The translations under genes were made by a program, and so were the position numbers. From NCBI RefSeq assembly GCF_006715495.1, contig NZ_VFNI01000003.1, positions 496,001-560,000 of the forward strand: DNA of 64,000 nucleotides. Reading direction: 5' to 3'. The notes beneath the pieces are model-generated. The model was not told where the DNA came from. It was given only the letters and a program-made list of their open reading frames with translations, and searched no databases. Below, piece after piece: positions 26,260 through 36,534 of this stretch. Source of the stretch: Herbaspirillum sp. SJZ106. Lineage in GTDB: Bacteria; Pseudomonadota; Gammaproteobacteria; Burkholderiales; Burkholderiaceae_D. Each line of letters begins with the position of its first letter. Position 1 is the first letter of the stretch.

Positions 26260-27486
26260 ATGATCAATACCTACCAGCTCTACCAGCAATATGCAGACGC
26301 CACCGATCCCCTGCGGACTTGCGCCAGGATGATGGCACCCGTGTTCGGGTACCAATGGCCGGGCTTGCCGGCGCATCCTGTCATGCGCAGGCTGGCGTCG
26401 GCCTGCGAAGTGTTCGCGCGTACCCAGCTCACCCACGTCCGCCCGGATTTCGGGATCACCGCCGTTGACGATGATGGGTGCACAGTTTCGGTGCGCGAGG
26501 AGGTCGTCGCCGGCACGCCTTTTTGCAGCCTGCTGCATTTTCGCAAGGAAATTCCGGATGCCCAGCCCAAGGTGCTGGTGGTGGCGCCGATGTCGGGCCA
26601 CTTCGCCACCTTGCTGCGCGGCACGGTCAACACCCTGTTGCGCCATCACGATGTCTACATCACCGATTGGCACAATGCGCGCGACATCCCGCTCGGGCAT
26701 GGCAAGTTCGGCATGGATGAATACGTTTCCCACATCATCTCCTTTCTCGAGATCCTGGGGCCGGGCGCCCATCTGCTGGCGGTTTGCCAGCCTACCGTGG
26801 CGGCCCTGACGGCGGCCGCCGTGATGGCCGACGACGGCAATGCGGCGCAGCCGCGCACCATGACGCTGATGGCCGGCCCGCTCGACACGCGGGTCAATCC
26901 CACTGCCGTCAATGCCCTGGCCAAGAGCAAACCGATCGCCTGGTTCGAAAAGAACATGGTCAGCACCGTGCCGGCCCGCCATGCGGGCGGCGGCCGGCGC
27001 GTGTATCCGGGTTTCATGCAACTGGCCGCGTTCATGAACATGAACCTGAACCGCCACGTCGACGCTTTCCGTAACCTGTACCGCCACTTGGCCGACGGGG
27101 ATGACGAGAAGGCCTCGCAGATCAAGACCTTCTATGAAGAATACTTCGCCATGTCGGACTTGCCGGCCGAGTTTTACCTGGAGACGGTGCAACTGGTGTT
27201 CCAGGAGCATGCGCTGCCGCTGGGCGCGTTGCAATACCAGGGGCGCGCCGTCAATCCGCGCGCCATCCGCCGCACCGCGCTGTTGACCATCGAGGGCGAG
27301 AAGGACGACATCTGCGCCGTCGGCCAGACGGTGGCCGCACAGGAAATGTGCAGCAGCATCCGGCCTTACATGCGCTTGCACCACGTTCAGACGGCCGTGG
27401 GACATTACGGCGTCTTCAACGGCCGCCGCTGGGAAAACGAAATCTATCCACGCCTGCGGGATTTCATTAATATGCATCACAGGTAG
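26260..27486 (+). CDS. phaZ: Intracellular poly(3-hydroxybutyrate) depolymerase
   Basis: A 408-residue PhaZ of the Ralstonia PhaZ1 type, which degrades native PHB granules in the cytoplasm. No signal peptide is present. The alpha/beta-hydrolase elbow carries cysteine in place of serine (Cys176 in LLAVCQPTVAA), the hallmark of this intracellular family. Other typical segments are VLVVAPMSGHFATLLRGTV, DVYITDWHNARDIP and the C-terminal HYGVFNGRRWENEIYP with the catalytic His. AGAAGGGCGG precedes the ATG at 26260. It implies that the organism stores PHB. Confidence 0.93.
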   Translation: MINTYQLYQQYADATDPLRTCARMMAPVFGYQWPGLPAHPVMRRLASACEVFARTQLTHVRPDFGITAVDDDGCTVSVREEVVAGTPFCSLLHFRKEIPDAQPKVLVVAPMSGHFATLLRGTVNTLLRHHDVYITDWHNARDIPLGHGKFGMDEYVSHIISFLEILGPGAHLLAVCQPTVAALTAAAVMADDGNAAQPRTMTLMAGPLDTRVNPTAVNALAKSKPIAWFEKNMVSTVPARHAGGGRRVYPGFMQLAAFMNMNLNRHVDAFRNLYRHLADGDDEKASQIKTFYEEYFAMSDLPAEFYLETVQLVFQEHALPLGALQYQGRAVNPRAIRRTALLTIEGEKDDICAVGQTVAAQEMCSSIRPYMRLHHVQTAVGHYGVFNGRRWENEIYPRLRDFINMHHR

Positions 27487-27662
27487 GTACGGCGGCGTAG
27501 TCGCAGTTCCAGGGGAGGGGTAATGAACAGGTTTCACGCATAACCCGGTATGCATCACCGTCGCTGCGCCCGCCTTGCGCAACCGGAAAGGCGCATGGAG
27601 CGGATGACGGAAATGCAGATCGCAGTCAGGTATTCATCATTTGCTCGCCGTAAAGGATCTCC

Positions 27663-30600
27663 ATGTCAATTCACGTGGCGCTGAACCATGTCACCTCGTA
27701 CCGGTATGACCGTCCAATCAACCTCGGGCCGCAAGTCGTCCGCCTGCGTCCCGCCCCGCACAGCCGTACCCGCATCCTGAGCTATTCGCTGCGCATCCTG
27801 CCGGAGCCGCACTTCATCAACTGGCAGCAGGATCCCGAGGCCAATTACCTGGCGCGCCTGGTGTTCCCGGAGAAAACCACCGAATTCAAGATCGAGGTCG
27901 ACCTGGTGGCCGAGATGTCGGTCATCAACCCGTTCGATTTCTTCCTCGAACCCTACGCCGAGCAATTCCCCTTCGAGTACGCCAAGGACTTGCAGAACGA
28001 ACTGATGCCGTACCGGCAGAAGCTGCCGTTGTCACCCTTGTTCAAGAAATTCCTCGATGGGATTTCACGCGAGAAAATGGGCAGCGCCAATTTCCTGGTC
28101 GCGTTGAACCAGAAGCTGGCCAACCACATCGATTACACCATCCGCATGGAACCCGGCGTGCAGACCCCGGAGCAGACGCTGGAACTGAAGTCGGGCTCCT
28201 GCCGCGACTCGTCCTGGCTGCTGGTGCAACTGATGCGGCATCTGGGGCTGGCGGCGCGCTTTGTCTCCGGCTACCTGATCCAGCTGACGGCCGACCAGAA
28301 ATCGCTGGACGGCCCCTCCGGCCCCGAGGCCGACTTCACCGACCTGCATGCCTGGTGCGAGGTCTACCTGCCGGGCGCCGGCTGGATCGGGTTGGACCCA
28401 ACCTCGGGGCTGTTCGCCGGCGAAGGCCACATCCCGCTGTCATGCACGCCCGAGCCGGCTTCGGCGGCGCCGGTGTCGGGCCTGGTCGACCCCTGCGAAG
28501 TCGAGTTTGAGCATCTGATGAGCGTCAAGCGCATCTGGGAAGCGCCGCGCGTGACCAAGCCCTACAGCGAGGAGCAGTGGGCCGAGATCGAAGCGCTCGG
28601 CCACGCAATCGACCACGACCTGGTCGCCAACGATGTGCGCCTGACCATGGGCGGCGAGCCGACCTTCGTCTCGCTCGACCACCCGGACGAGCCGGAATGG
28701 AATACCGCCGCCATGGGGCCGACCAAGAAGCCGCTGGCGGCCGCGCTCTACCACCGCATGCGCGACAAGTACGCGGTGCAAGGCCTGCCGCATTTCGGCC
28801 AGGGCAAGTGGTACCCCGGCGAGCAGTTGCCGCGCTGGGCGCTGAACTGCTACTGGCGGCGCGACGGCGAACCGATCTGGCTCAATCCCGCGCTCATCGG
28901 CGACGAGACCCAGCCGAACGTGGCCGACAAGATCGTCACCAGCCACTTCCTGCACCGCGTGGCGCAGCGTCTGAAGCTGGATGGCAAGAACGTGTTCCCC
29001 GCCTACGAGGACGTGTTCTACTACATGTGGCGCGAGCGCCGCCTGCCCGGCAACGTCGACCCCTTCGATTCGCGCGTGGACGACAAGCAGGAGCGCGAAC
29101 GCCTGATGCGGGTGTTCACGCAAGGCCTGCAAAGCGCGGCGGGCCACGTGCTGCCGCTGGCGCGCCGCTTCGACGGCCGCGGCTGGCAGAGCGGCAGCTG
29201 GTTCCTGCGCAGCGAGCGCTGCTACCTGTATCCGGGCGATTCGCCGCTGGGTTATCGCCTGCCGCTCGATTCGCTGCCCTGGGTGAGCGCCAGCGAATAT
29301 CCGGCGGTATATCCGGCCGACCCGTCGCAGGCGTTCAAGGGGCTGCCCGGCGCGGCCGAGATCCGGCGCCAGGCTGGCGGCCCGCAACAGCCGCCGTTGC
29401 GCGTGGGGGCGCCCATCGGCGCCGCCGCGGCCAGGCCGGCGCGGCGGCAGATCGGTGAGGCTGCGGACAATGCCGGCAATGCCAGCAATGCCAGCAATGC
29501 CGCCAGCGTAACGCCGGCGCATGGCGAATCGGCCAACGGGATCACCCGCACCGCGCTGTCGGCTGAAGTGCGCAATGGCGTGCTCTACCTGTTCATGCCG
29601 CCGCTGGCGCAACTGGAGCATTACCTGGAGCTGGTGGCCGTTATCGAAGCGGTGGCGGAGGAACTCAAGCAGCCGGTGCTGCTGGAAGGCTACGAACCGC
29701 CCAACGACCCGCGCTTGCGCAAGTTCAGCGTGACGCCGGACCCCGGCGTGATCGAGGTCAACATCCAGCCGGCCAACAACTGGAGCGAACTGGTCGAACA
29801 GACCACCCACCTGTACGAGGCCGCGCGCGAGTCGCGCCTGACCACCGAGAAGTTCATGCTGGACGGCCATCACTCCGGCACCGGCGGCGGCAACCACATG
29901 GTGCTGGGCGGCATCACCACCGGCGATTCGCCCTTCCTGCGCCGGCCGGATCTGCTGCGCAGCCTGATTTCGTACTGGCACAACCATCCGTCGCTGTCCT
30001 ACCTGTTCTCGGGCATGTTCATCGGCCCGACCTCGCAAGCGCCGCGCATCGACGAGGCGCGCAACGATTCGACGGTGGAGATCGAGCTGGCTTTCGTCGA
30101 GATGGACAAGCAGGTCGCCAAGGGCGAATGCCCGCCGTGGCTGGTGGATCGGTTGCTGCGCAACCTGCTGATCGACGTCACCGGCAACACCCACCGCGCC
30201 GAGTTCTGCATCGACAAGATGTATTCGCCCGACAGCGCCACCGGCCGCCTGGGCCTGCTGGAGCTGCGCGCCTTCGAGATGCCGCCGCATGCGCGCATGA
30301 GCCTGACCCAGCAGTTGCTGCTGCGCGGCCTGGTGGCGCGTTTCTGGCAGCAGCCGTACCAGCCGGCGCGGCTGGTGCGCTGGGGCACCGAACTGCACGA
30401 CCGCTTCCTGCTGCCGCATTTCATCGCGCAGGATTTCCGCGACGTGATCGACGATATGAACGAGGCCGGCTACGCCATGAAGGCCGAGTGGTTCGCGCCG
30501 CACATGGAATTCCGCTGCCCCAAGATCGGCGACTATGCGGTCAAGGGCATGGAGATCGAATTGCGTACGGCGCTGGAGCCCTGGCATGTGCTGGGCGAGG

Positions 30601-31055
30601 AGAGCAGCGGCGGCGGCACCGCGCGCTATGTCGATTCCTCGCTGGAGCGCTTGCAGGTGAAGGTGTCCGGCATGGCTTCCGATCGTTATGTGCTCACCTG
30701 CAACGGCGTATCCGTGCCGCTGCAGCCTACCGGCACGGTCGGCCAGTTCGTGGCCGGCATCCGCTACCGCGCCTGGCAGCCGCCATCGGCGCTGCACCCG
30801 ACCATCCCGGTGGATTCGCCGCTGACCTTCGACCTGGTCGATACCTGGAACGGCCGCAGCCTGGGCGGATGCCAGTACCACGTGGTGCATCCGGGCGGGC
30901 GCAATTACGAGACTTTCCCGGTCAACGCCTTCGAGGCCGAAAGCCGCCGGCTGGCGCGCTACTTCCGCCTCAACCACACGCCGGGGAAATTCGATGTGCA
31001 GCCGGCGCGGCCGTCTGTCGAGTTTCCTTTTACGTTAGACTTACGTTACTTCTAA
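27663..31055 (+). CDS. Transglutaminase-like protein with DUF2126 C-terminal region (COG4196 type)
   Basis: A 1130-residue protein. Residues 1-160 are the beta-rich Bact_transglu_N region. The transglutaminase core has a full Cys180 ([11 protein letters not shown]), His229 ([12 protein letters not shown]) and Asp245 (IGLDPTSG) triad. From about 315 onward is the large DUF2126 region with [53 protein letters not shown] and [21 protein letters not shown] poorly conserved, repeat-bearing linker (about 560-640) splits DUF2126. The reaction is unknown; the family travels with ATP-grasp, alpha-E and Anbu proteins. No signal peptide. AAAGGA precedes the ATG. Confidence 0.92.
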   Translation: MSIHVALNHVTSYRYDRPINLGPQVVRLRPAPHSRTRILSYSLRILPEPHFINWQQDPEANYLARLVFPEKTTEFKIEVDLVAEMSVINPFDFFLEPYAEQFPFEYAKDLQNELMPYRQKLPLSPLFKKFLDGISREKMGSANFLVALNQKLANHIDYTIRMEPGVQTPEQTLELKSGSCRDSSWLLVQLMRHLGLAARFVSGYLIQLTADQKSLDGPSGPEADFTDLHAWCEVYLPGAGWIGLDPTSGLFAGEGHIPLSCTPEPASAAPVSGLVDPCEVEFEHLMSVKRIWEAPRVTKPYSEEQWAEIEALGHAIDHDLVANDVRLTMGGEPTFVSLDHPDEPEWNTAAMGPTKKPLAAALYHRMRDKYAVQGLPHFGQGKWYPGEQLPRWALNCYWRRDGEPIWLNPALIGDETQPNVADKIVTSHFLHRVAQRLKLDGKNVFPAYEDVFYYMWRERRLPGNVDPFDSRVDDKQERERLMRVFTQGLQSAAGHVLPLARRFDGRGWQSGSWFLRSERCYLYPGDSPLGYRLPLDSLPWVSASEYPAVYPADPSQAFKGLPGAAEIRRQAGGPQQPPLRVGAPIGAAAARPARRQIGEAADNAGNASNASNAASVTPAHGESANGITRTALSAEVRNGVLYLFMPPLAQLEHYLELVAVIEAVAEELKQPVLLEGYEPPNDPRLRKFSVTPDPGVIEVNIQPANNWSELVEQTTHLYEAARESRLTTEKFMLDGHHSGTGGGNHMVLGGITTGDSPFLRRPDLLRSLISYWHNHPSLSYLFSGMFIGPTSQAPRIDEARNDSTVEIELAFVEMDKQVAKGECPPWLVDRLLRNLLIDVTGNTHRAEFCIDKMYSPDSATGRLGLLELRAFEMPPHARMSLTQQLLLRGLVARFWQQPYQPARLVRWGTELHDRFLLPHFIAQDFRDVIDDMNEAGYAMKAEWFAPHMEFRCPKIGDYAVKGMEIELRTALEPWHVLGEESSGGGTARYVDSSLERLQVKVSGMASDRYVLTCNGVSVPLQPTGTVGQFVAGIRYRAWQPPSALHPTIPVDSPLTFDLVDTWNGRSLGGCQYHVVHPGGRNYETFPVNAFEAESRRLARYFRLNHTPGKFDVQPARPSVEFPFTLDLRYF
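29469..29504 (+). repeat. Four tandem 9-bp units inside the DUF2126 linker
   Basis: Four copies of AATGCC(A/G)(G/C)C encode repeating Asn-Ala-(Gly/Ser/Ala) in the linker of the transglutaminase-DUF2126 protein. Unit length is a multiple of three, so copy-number change would keep the frame. Confidence 0.8.
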
Positions 31056-31169
31056 CTCATCCGGGCGCGGCGTTCGCGCCGCGCCGGTCCTCCCGCCCAC
31101 GCAAGCCGGTTCGCCGGCGCCAACAGGCAGCGGCGGACCCGCCCGCATCGCGCCCGCCCAGCCCCATTT

Positions 31170-33674
31170 ATGCATCAGCGTTTACTGGAAAGCTATTCGG
31201 CCAACAGCGATCGTTACGACGAAATGCTGTCAGCCGACGGCCGCCTGCGGCCGCATTGGCGGACGCTGATCGACCAGCTGGAAAACCTGTCGCCGGAGAT
31301 GTTGCGCCGGCGCGCCAGCGAAGTGCGCGAGGCCATCGCTTCCGATGGCGTCACCTACAACGTCTACGCCGATCCCAAGGGCGCCAACCGCCCGTGGGAG
31401 CTGGACTTGCTGCCGCACATCGTGGCGGCCGACGAGTGGCAGTTCCTGGCCAAGGCGGTGGCCCAGCGCGCGCGCCTGATGAACGCGGTGCTGGCCGACC
31501 TGTACGGCGAGCAGGCCCTCCTCAGCGAAGGCCTGCTGCCGCCGGCGCTGGTGTTCGGCCAGCACGGCTACCTGATGCCGTGCCATGGCATCAGGCCGCC
31601 GGGCGGCGTGCATTTGCATGCTTATGCGATCGACCTGGCGCGCTCGGCCGATGGCACCTGGTGGGTGGTGTCGGACCGCACCCAGGGGCCGTCAGGCACC
31701 GGCTACGCCCTGCAGAACCGCCAGATCATGGCGCGCGCCATGCCCGAGGCGCTGCGCGACATGCACGTGCAATCGCCGCATGGCTACTTCCACACGCTGC
31801 GCGCCATGCTCACGCAACTGGCGCCGGCCAATGGCGAGATGCCGTTGATCGTGCTGCTCACGCCCGGCCCCTACAACGAAACCTATTCGGAGCATGTGTT
31901 CCTGGCGCATACGCTGGGCTTCCCGCTGGTTGAAGGTGTCGACCTGACGGTGCGCGGCGACCAGGTGTTCCTGAAGACCCTGAACGGCCTGCGCCGCGTG
32001 CATGCCATCCTGCGCCGCATGGACGACGATTATTGCGATCCGCTGGAATTGCGCGCCGATTCGGCGCTGGGAATTCCCGGCCTGACGCAGGCCGCGCGCC
32101 TGGGCAATGTACTGGTGGCCAATTCGCTGGGCAGCGGCGTGCTGGAATCGACCGCGTTGCACGGTTTCCTGCCGGCCATCAGCGAGCGCCTGCTGGGCGA
32201 GCCGCTGGCGCTGCCGGCGGTGGCGTCCTGGTGGTGCGGCGAGAAGCCTGCGCTGGATTACACGCTGGAGCATCTCGACGACCTGGTCATCGTGCCGGCC
32301 TTTTCTTCCATGCGCATGCAGCCGGTATTCGGCCATACCGTCACCGGCGCGGCGCGGCGCCGCCTGATCGAAAGCCTGCAACTGCAGCCGCACGCCTATG
32401 CGGCCCAGGAATGGGTGCGCCTGTCGCAGGCGCCGGTGATGTCGCGCAGCGGCGACTATGGCCTGATGGGGCGCACCATCAGCCTGCGCGTGTTTGCCGT
32501 GGCCGACGGCCGCGGCGGTTACCAGGTGATGCCGGGCGGCCTGACCCGCGTGGCGTCGCGCCAGCGCCGCGACGTGGTGTCGATGCAGCAGGGCGGCACC
32601 ACCAAGGATGTCTGGGTGCTGCGTGAAAGCGAACCCGGTCCGGCCGAGCAACTGCCCGATGATATCGTCGATACGGTCAACGGCACGCTGATCCGCAGCA
32701 CCGTCGACGTGTCTTCCCACTCCGGCGAAAACCTGTTCTGGATGGGGCGCTATTCGGAGCGCGTGAAGAACCTGGCGCGCCTGCTGCGCACCACCTTGCA
32801 ATACACGATGGACGGCCAGAGCGAAAGCCGCGGCATCCTGGGCAGCGTGAGCTGGATTTGCAGCCAGCTTGGCGTGCTCATGCCCAAGTCCGATCCTCGC
32901 CCGACCATCACCGGCCTGCAGCAAAGCCTGCAGGCCGCCGTCATCGATTCGTCGGCGCCGGTCAGCGTGGCGACCCAGGTGCGCCAGCTGGCGCACGCGG
33001 CCTACCAGGTGCGCGAACACCTGTCGCTGGACAATTGGCATGCCCTGACCAAGATGCCGGCCATGGTGCAGGAGCGCATCAGTACGCCCACCGGCGCCCA
33101 GCATGTGCTGGGCAATGTGATCGACGCCTGTTCCGGCCTGGCCGGCCATGCCTTGGACGACATGACGCGCGACGCCGGCTGGCAGTTCCTGATGGTGGGG
33201 CGGCATATCGAGCGCATGGTCAACATGGCCACGCTGCTGGACAACTTCCTGCGCCTGCCGGCGGCGCGCCAGACCGCGGCGCTGTCGTGGCTGCTGGAGT
33301 CGGCCAGCAGCATCGTCACCTACCGCGTGCGCTATCGGCGCACGCCGGAGTGGCTGCCGGTGTTGCACTTGCTGGTGTTCGATACCAGCAATCCGCACGG
33401 CATGGCTTACCAGTTCCGCATGCTGCAGCAATACCTCGCCGACATCGCGCAGCAACTGGGCTTGCTGAGCATGACCATTCCGGCGCACCTGGCCGGCCAG
33501 CTGGAGGCGATGAACCTGGCCGATTTCGCGCACGGCTCGCCTACCATGGAAGAGGCCAACGCGCGCCTGGCGCAATTGATGCGCGACGCCGTCAGCGGCG
33601 GCTATATGCTGTCGGACGACTTGTCGCGCCATTACTTCACGCCGTTGACGGCGCCGGTCAGCCAGGGAGTATGA
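31170..33674 (+). CDS. Fusion of permuted ATP-grasp and alpha-E domains, ATP-grasp part probably degenerate
   Basis: An 834-residue fusion: residues 1-490 correspond to the stand-alone ATP-grasp protein at 23.0-24.4 kb, residues about 512-834 to alpha-E (SSHSGENLFWMGRYSERVKN). The RRMDDDYCDPL (282-292) and GGTTKDVW motifs are kept. The glycine-rich loop KEVHGAGGYG of the paralogue is replaced by IVPAFSSMRMQPVFG (about 374-388), and VLEDNLRVPSG by VVSDRTQGPSG. The expected nucleotide-loop lysine and glycines are thus missing. It may be a non-catalytic partner of the intact enzyme. The ATG at 31170 lacks a clear ribosome site; 114 bases separate it from the previous gene. Confidence 0.9.
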   Translation: MHQRLLESYSANSDRYDEMLSADGRLRPHWRTLIDQLENLSPEMLRRRASEVREAIASDGVTYNVYADPKGANRPWELDLLPHIVAADEWQFLAKAVAQRARLMNAVLADLYGEQALLSEGLLPPALVFGQHGYLMPCHGIRPPGGVHLHAYAIDLARSADGTWWVVSDRTQGPSGTGYALQNRQIMARAMPEALRDMHVQSPHGYFHTLRAMLTQLAPANGEMPLIVLLTPGPYNETYSEHVFLAHTLGFPLVEGVDLTVRGDQVFLKTLNGLRRVHAILRRMDDDYCDPLELRADSALGIPGLTQAARLGNVLVANSLGSGVLESTALHGFLPAISERLLGEPLALPAVASWWCGEKPALDYTLEHLDDLVIVPAFSSMRMQPVFGHTVTGAARRRLIESLQLQPHAYAAQEWVRLSQAPVMSRSGDYGLMGRTISLRVFAVADGRGGYQVMPGGLTRVASRQRRDVVSMQQGGTTKDVWVLRESEPGPAEQLPDDIVDTVNGTLIRSTVDVSSHSGENLFWMGRYSERVKNLARLLRTTLQYTMDGQSESRGILGSVSWICSQLGVLMPKSDPRPTITGLQQSLQAAVIDSSAPVSVATQVRQLAHAAYQVREHLSLDNWHALTKMPAMVQERISTPTGAQHVLGNVIDACSGLAGHALDDMTRDAGWQFLMVGRHIERMVNMATLLDNFLRLPAARQTAALSWLLESASSIVTYRVRYRRTPEWLPVLHLLVFDTSNPHGMAYQFRMLQQYLADIAQQLGLLSMTIPAHLAGQLEAMNLADFAHGSPTMEEANARLAQLMRDAVSGGYMLSDDLSRHYFTPLTAPVSQGV

Positions 33675-33675
33675 A

Positions 33676-34641
33676 ATGACGGAAAAAGACACCGCCGGCC
33701 AGGCCGCCGACGAACGCGTCATCTACCAGATCCACCACCAGACCACTTACCAGTATTCGCTGCCGGTGCGCCTGTCGCACCAGATGCTGCATCTGACGCC
33801 GCGCGAGCTGGCCTGGCAGCGTTGCCTGTCGCACCAGGTCAATATCCAGCCGGCGCCGGCGCTGGTGCGCAGCTATGAAGACAATTTCGGCAACGTCATC
33901 AAGGCATTCTCGTTGGACATCGACCATACCAGTCTCGACGTGGTCGCCGAGTCCTGGGTCGAGTTGAGGCCGCGCCTGCTGCCGGTGCATTCCATGCCGT
34001 GGGAGGAGGCGGTCGCATTGCTGTCCTACCAGGGGGCGCGGCCTCTGCCGCCGGAGATGCTGGATGCGTCCAATTTCCTGTTCGAGTCTTCCCATGTGCG
34101 CATCAAGCGCGAGTTCATCCATTACGCCGAGCAATGCTTCACGCCGGGGTTGTCGTTGCTGGACGGGGTGCGCGCGCTGATGCTGCGCATCTTTGATGAA
34201 TTCGCGTTCGACCCGGCCGCCACCACCGTTTCCACGCCGGTGACCGATGTGTTCGCCAACCGGCGCGGCGTGTGCCAGGACTTTGCGCACCTGATGTTGT
34301 CCTGCCTGCGTTCGGTCGGACTGGCCGCGCGCTACGTCAGCGGCTACCTGCTGACCCAGCCGCCGCCGGGCCAGCCGCGCCTGGTGGGGGCCGACGCCTC
34401 GCATGCCTGGGTTTCGGTGTATTGCCCCGGACGCGATGGCCAGGCCGGCGTGTGGATCGATGCCGATCCCACCAACGGCCTGTTTCCCGGCACCAGCCAC
34501 ATCACGCTGGGATGGGGGCGCGATTTCCTCGATGTCTCGCCTTTGCGCGGCGTACTGATTGGCGGCGGCCAGCAAACCATGCAGGTGGCGGTCACGGTGA
34601 TGCCGGGCGAAGAGGCGGGCGAACTGGCGTTCGCGGTCTAG
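33676..34641 (+). CDS. Transglutaminase-like cysteine peptidase-fold protein (COG1305 type)
   Basis: A 321-residue protein with an N-terminal Bact_transglu_N region and a transglutaminase core. The triad is complete: Cys200 in RRGVCQDFAHLML, His243 in ADASHAWVSVY and Asp264 in WIDADPTNG. No signal peptide or membrane segment is present, so it acts in the cytoplasm. It starts one base after the fusion gene's stop and is translationally coupled to it. Protease, amidase or transglutaminase activity cannot be separated by sequence. Confidence 0.92.
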   Translation: MTEKDTAGQAADERVIYQIHHQTTYQYSLPVRLSHQMLHLTPRELAWQRCLSHQVNIQPAPALVRSYEDNFGNVIKAFSLDIDHTSLDVVAESWVELRPRLLPVHSMPWEEAVALLSYQGARPLPPEMLDASNFLFESSHVRIKREFIHYAEQCFTPGLSLLDGVRALMLRIFDEFAFDPAATTVSTPVTDVFANRRGVCQDFAHLMLSCLRSVGLAARYVSGYLLTQPPPGQPRLVGADASHAWVSVYCPGRDGQAGVWIDADPTNGLFPGTSHITLGWGRDFLDVSPLRGVLIGGGQQTMQVAVTVMPGEEAGELAFAV

Positions 34642-34667
34642 GTGTCTATGTAGGCAGGCGGGATGGC

Positions 34668-34691
34668 GCAACCCGGTTCTTGTCGGGTTGC
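34668..34691. terminator. Hairpin between convergent transglutaminase and chemoreceptor genes
   Basis: A perfect 8-bp stem (GCAACCCG / CGGGTTGC) with an 8-base loop lies in the 105-base gap between convergent genes. No T-run follows, so terminator function is tentative. Confidence 0.45.
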
Positions 34692-34746
34692 TGCATGGAA
34701 ATCCATGGCGGATACCGCCTTGCCAGGCGCGGCGGCGGCCCGGGAT

Positions 34747-36321
34747 TTAAGCCTGCGGCTTGAGCATGAATACGCTGACGGCCTGCTGCAGGCGCTGCGC
34801 CTGGTCCTGCAGGGTCTGCGCGGCGGCGGCGGCCTGTTCCACCAGCGCCGCATTTTGCTGCGTGGTCTGGTCCATCTGCAGGATGGCGTCGTTGATTTGC
34901 TGGATGCCCGAGGCCTGTTCGCGCCCGGCTTCGGTAATCTCGGCGACCACGTCGCATACCTTGCGGATGCTCTCGACCACGCCATCCATGGTGCTGCCGG
35001 TCTGCTGCACCAGCTGGTAGCCGCTGTCGACGTTGCTGACCGATTCTTCGATCAGGGCCTTGATTTCCTTGGCCGCCGATGCGCTGCGCTGGGCCAGCGA
35101 GCGCACCTCCGAGGCGACCACGGCGAAGCCGCGTCCCTGTTCGCCGGCGCGCGCAGCTTCCACTGCGGCATTCAACGCCAGGATATTGGTCTGGAAGGAA
35201 ATGCCGTCGATCACGTTGATGATGTTGACGATCTGCTTGGACGATGAATCGATCGCATTCATGGTGGCGATCATGCGTTGCACCGACTGGCCCGCATTCT
35301 CGGCGATCTCGGAAGCCGAGATCGCCAACTGGCTGGCCTGCGCCGCGTTATCGGCGTTTTGCCGCACGGTGGAGGTCAGTTCTTCGATGGCCGCCGCGGT
35401 TTCTTCCAGCGAGCCGGCCTGCTGCTCGGTGCGCGACGAGAGGTCGAAGTTCCCGGTGGCGATCTGGGTGGTGGCGACGGCGATGGCATCGCTGCCGGTG
35501 CGTACCTCGCTGACGATCTCCTGCAGGTTGCCGTTCATCGATTTCATGGCATGCAGCAAGCTGGTTTTCTTGCCGTCGACGGTGATCTGGCTGCTGAGGT
35601 CGCCGGCGGCGATGCGGTTGGCGATGTCGGCGGCATACGCCGGCTCGCCTCCCAGTTGGCCGACCAGCCCGCGCGAGATGGCCAGCGCCAGGACGATGCC
35701 GATGGCCAGCGCGATGACGCCCAGTACCAGTATGGTGTGTTTGGCGACCAGGTAGAACGAGGTCGCCTCCGCGCTGGCTTCGTTGTTGAGGCGGTCTTCC
35801 AGTGCGACCAGCTCACCCAGTTTCACGCGGCGTTCCGTTTGCTTGGCAGTCAGGCCACTGGCCAGCAACTGGCGCACGCCCTCGATGTCGTCGGCGTCCG
35901 CCAGTTCGGTCAGCTTTTGCAGCAACGGTGCGGCGGACGCTGAAAGTGCCTTGACCTGTGCCATGGCGGCTGTTTCGATGTCGGCCGTCTCTGCCAGGGT
36001 GCTGAACATCGTATCGAGTTCCTTTTCGATGCCCTGGTAATTGGCGATTTCCTTCCTGATGCGTTCGGTGAAGATTTTGCGCGCCGCAGCATCCGGCGCC
36101 AGCAGGAGGTCGCGCGTGGCCATCGACTGCTCATACAGCGAGGTGCGCAAGGCCACTGCCAGTCGCGCTTCGACATTGTTGACGTTGCTGATGGAGTTGA
36201 GACGGGCATTGATTTCGCCCATGAGGTTCACGCCAATGGCGATGACCAGCGCCAGCAACCCCAGCACGACGCCGAATCCCACGTTCAGGCGATTGGAGAC
36301 TTTCATTTGAGACAGTTTCAT
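34747..36321 (-). CDS. Methyl-accepting chemotaxis protein (orphan receptor)
   Basis: A 524-residue receptor: membrane segment about 12-34, a 150-residue four-helix-bundle periplasmic sensor, a second membrane segment about 190-213, HAMP, and a signalling domain with tip [20 protein letters not shown] followed by [20 protein letters not shown]. This is the classical Tsr/Tar-type tip common in betaproteobacteria. It differs from the tips of the two cluster receptors, so it probably joins a different (flagellar) array encoded elsewhere. No C-terminal pentapeptide (ends MLKPQA). AAAGGG precedes the ATG at 36321. Ligand unknown. Confidence 0.95.
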   Translation of the reverse strand: MKLSQMKVSNRLNVGFGVVLGLLALVIAIGVNLMGEINARLNSISNVNNVEARLAVALRTSLYEQSMATRDLLLAPDAAARKIFTERIRKEIANYQGIEKELDTMFSTLAETADIETAAMAQVKALSASAAPLLQKLTELADADDIEGVRQLLASGLTAKQTERRVKLGELVALEDRLNNEASAEATSFYLVAKHTILVLGVIALAIGIVLALAISRGLVGQLGGEPAYAADIANRIAAGDLSSQITVDGKKTSLLHAMKSMNGNLQEIVSEVRTGSDAIAVATTQIATGNFDLSSRTEQQAGSLEETAAAIEELTSTVRQNADNAAQASQLAISASEIAENAGQSVQRMIATMNAIDSSSKQIVNIINVIDGISFQTNILALNAAVEAARAGEQGRGFAVVASEVRSLAQRSASAAKEIKALIEESVSNVDSGYQLVQQTGSTMDGVVESIRKVCDVVAEITEAGREQASGIQQINDAILQMDQTTQQNAALVEQAAAAAQTLQDQAQRLQQAVSVFMLKPQA

Positions 36322-36534
36322 CGGTGAGCCCTTTCTTGGTCTTGATTATTAGAGGGGGCGGGGATGATGGCCGATGTCGTCTTGCCCTTGCCGTCCCCCC
36401 GGACGTCAAGGATTTCCCCGTGAGTTGAAGATTGTAAGGCCCGAAAGGCTTGTCGCGGAACGGCGATCAGAGCGGGTTTTACCTCGCTTTTTGCGATCGA
36501 GCCGGACCGGCTCGCAATGTGTTGCCGCAGGAAA

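Noticed and set aside
24742..27486. Cupin, GST and PHB depolymerase genes as members of the ATP-grasp/Anbu system
   Set aside because: They lie between the two loci, but each is a separate transcription unit with an independent, well-understood or generic family; nothing in the sequence links them to the pathway.
28440..30977. Very long open frame (845 codons) on the minus strand opposite the transglutaminase-DUF2126 gene
   Set aside because: It mirrors a high-GC coding region. Its translation is rich in His, Arg, Gln, Ala and Gly with no motifs, and the plus strand encodes a recognised protein.
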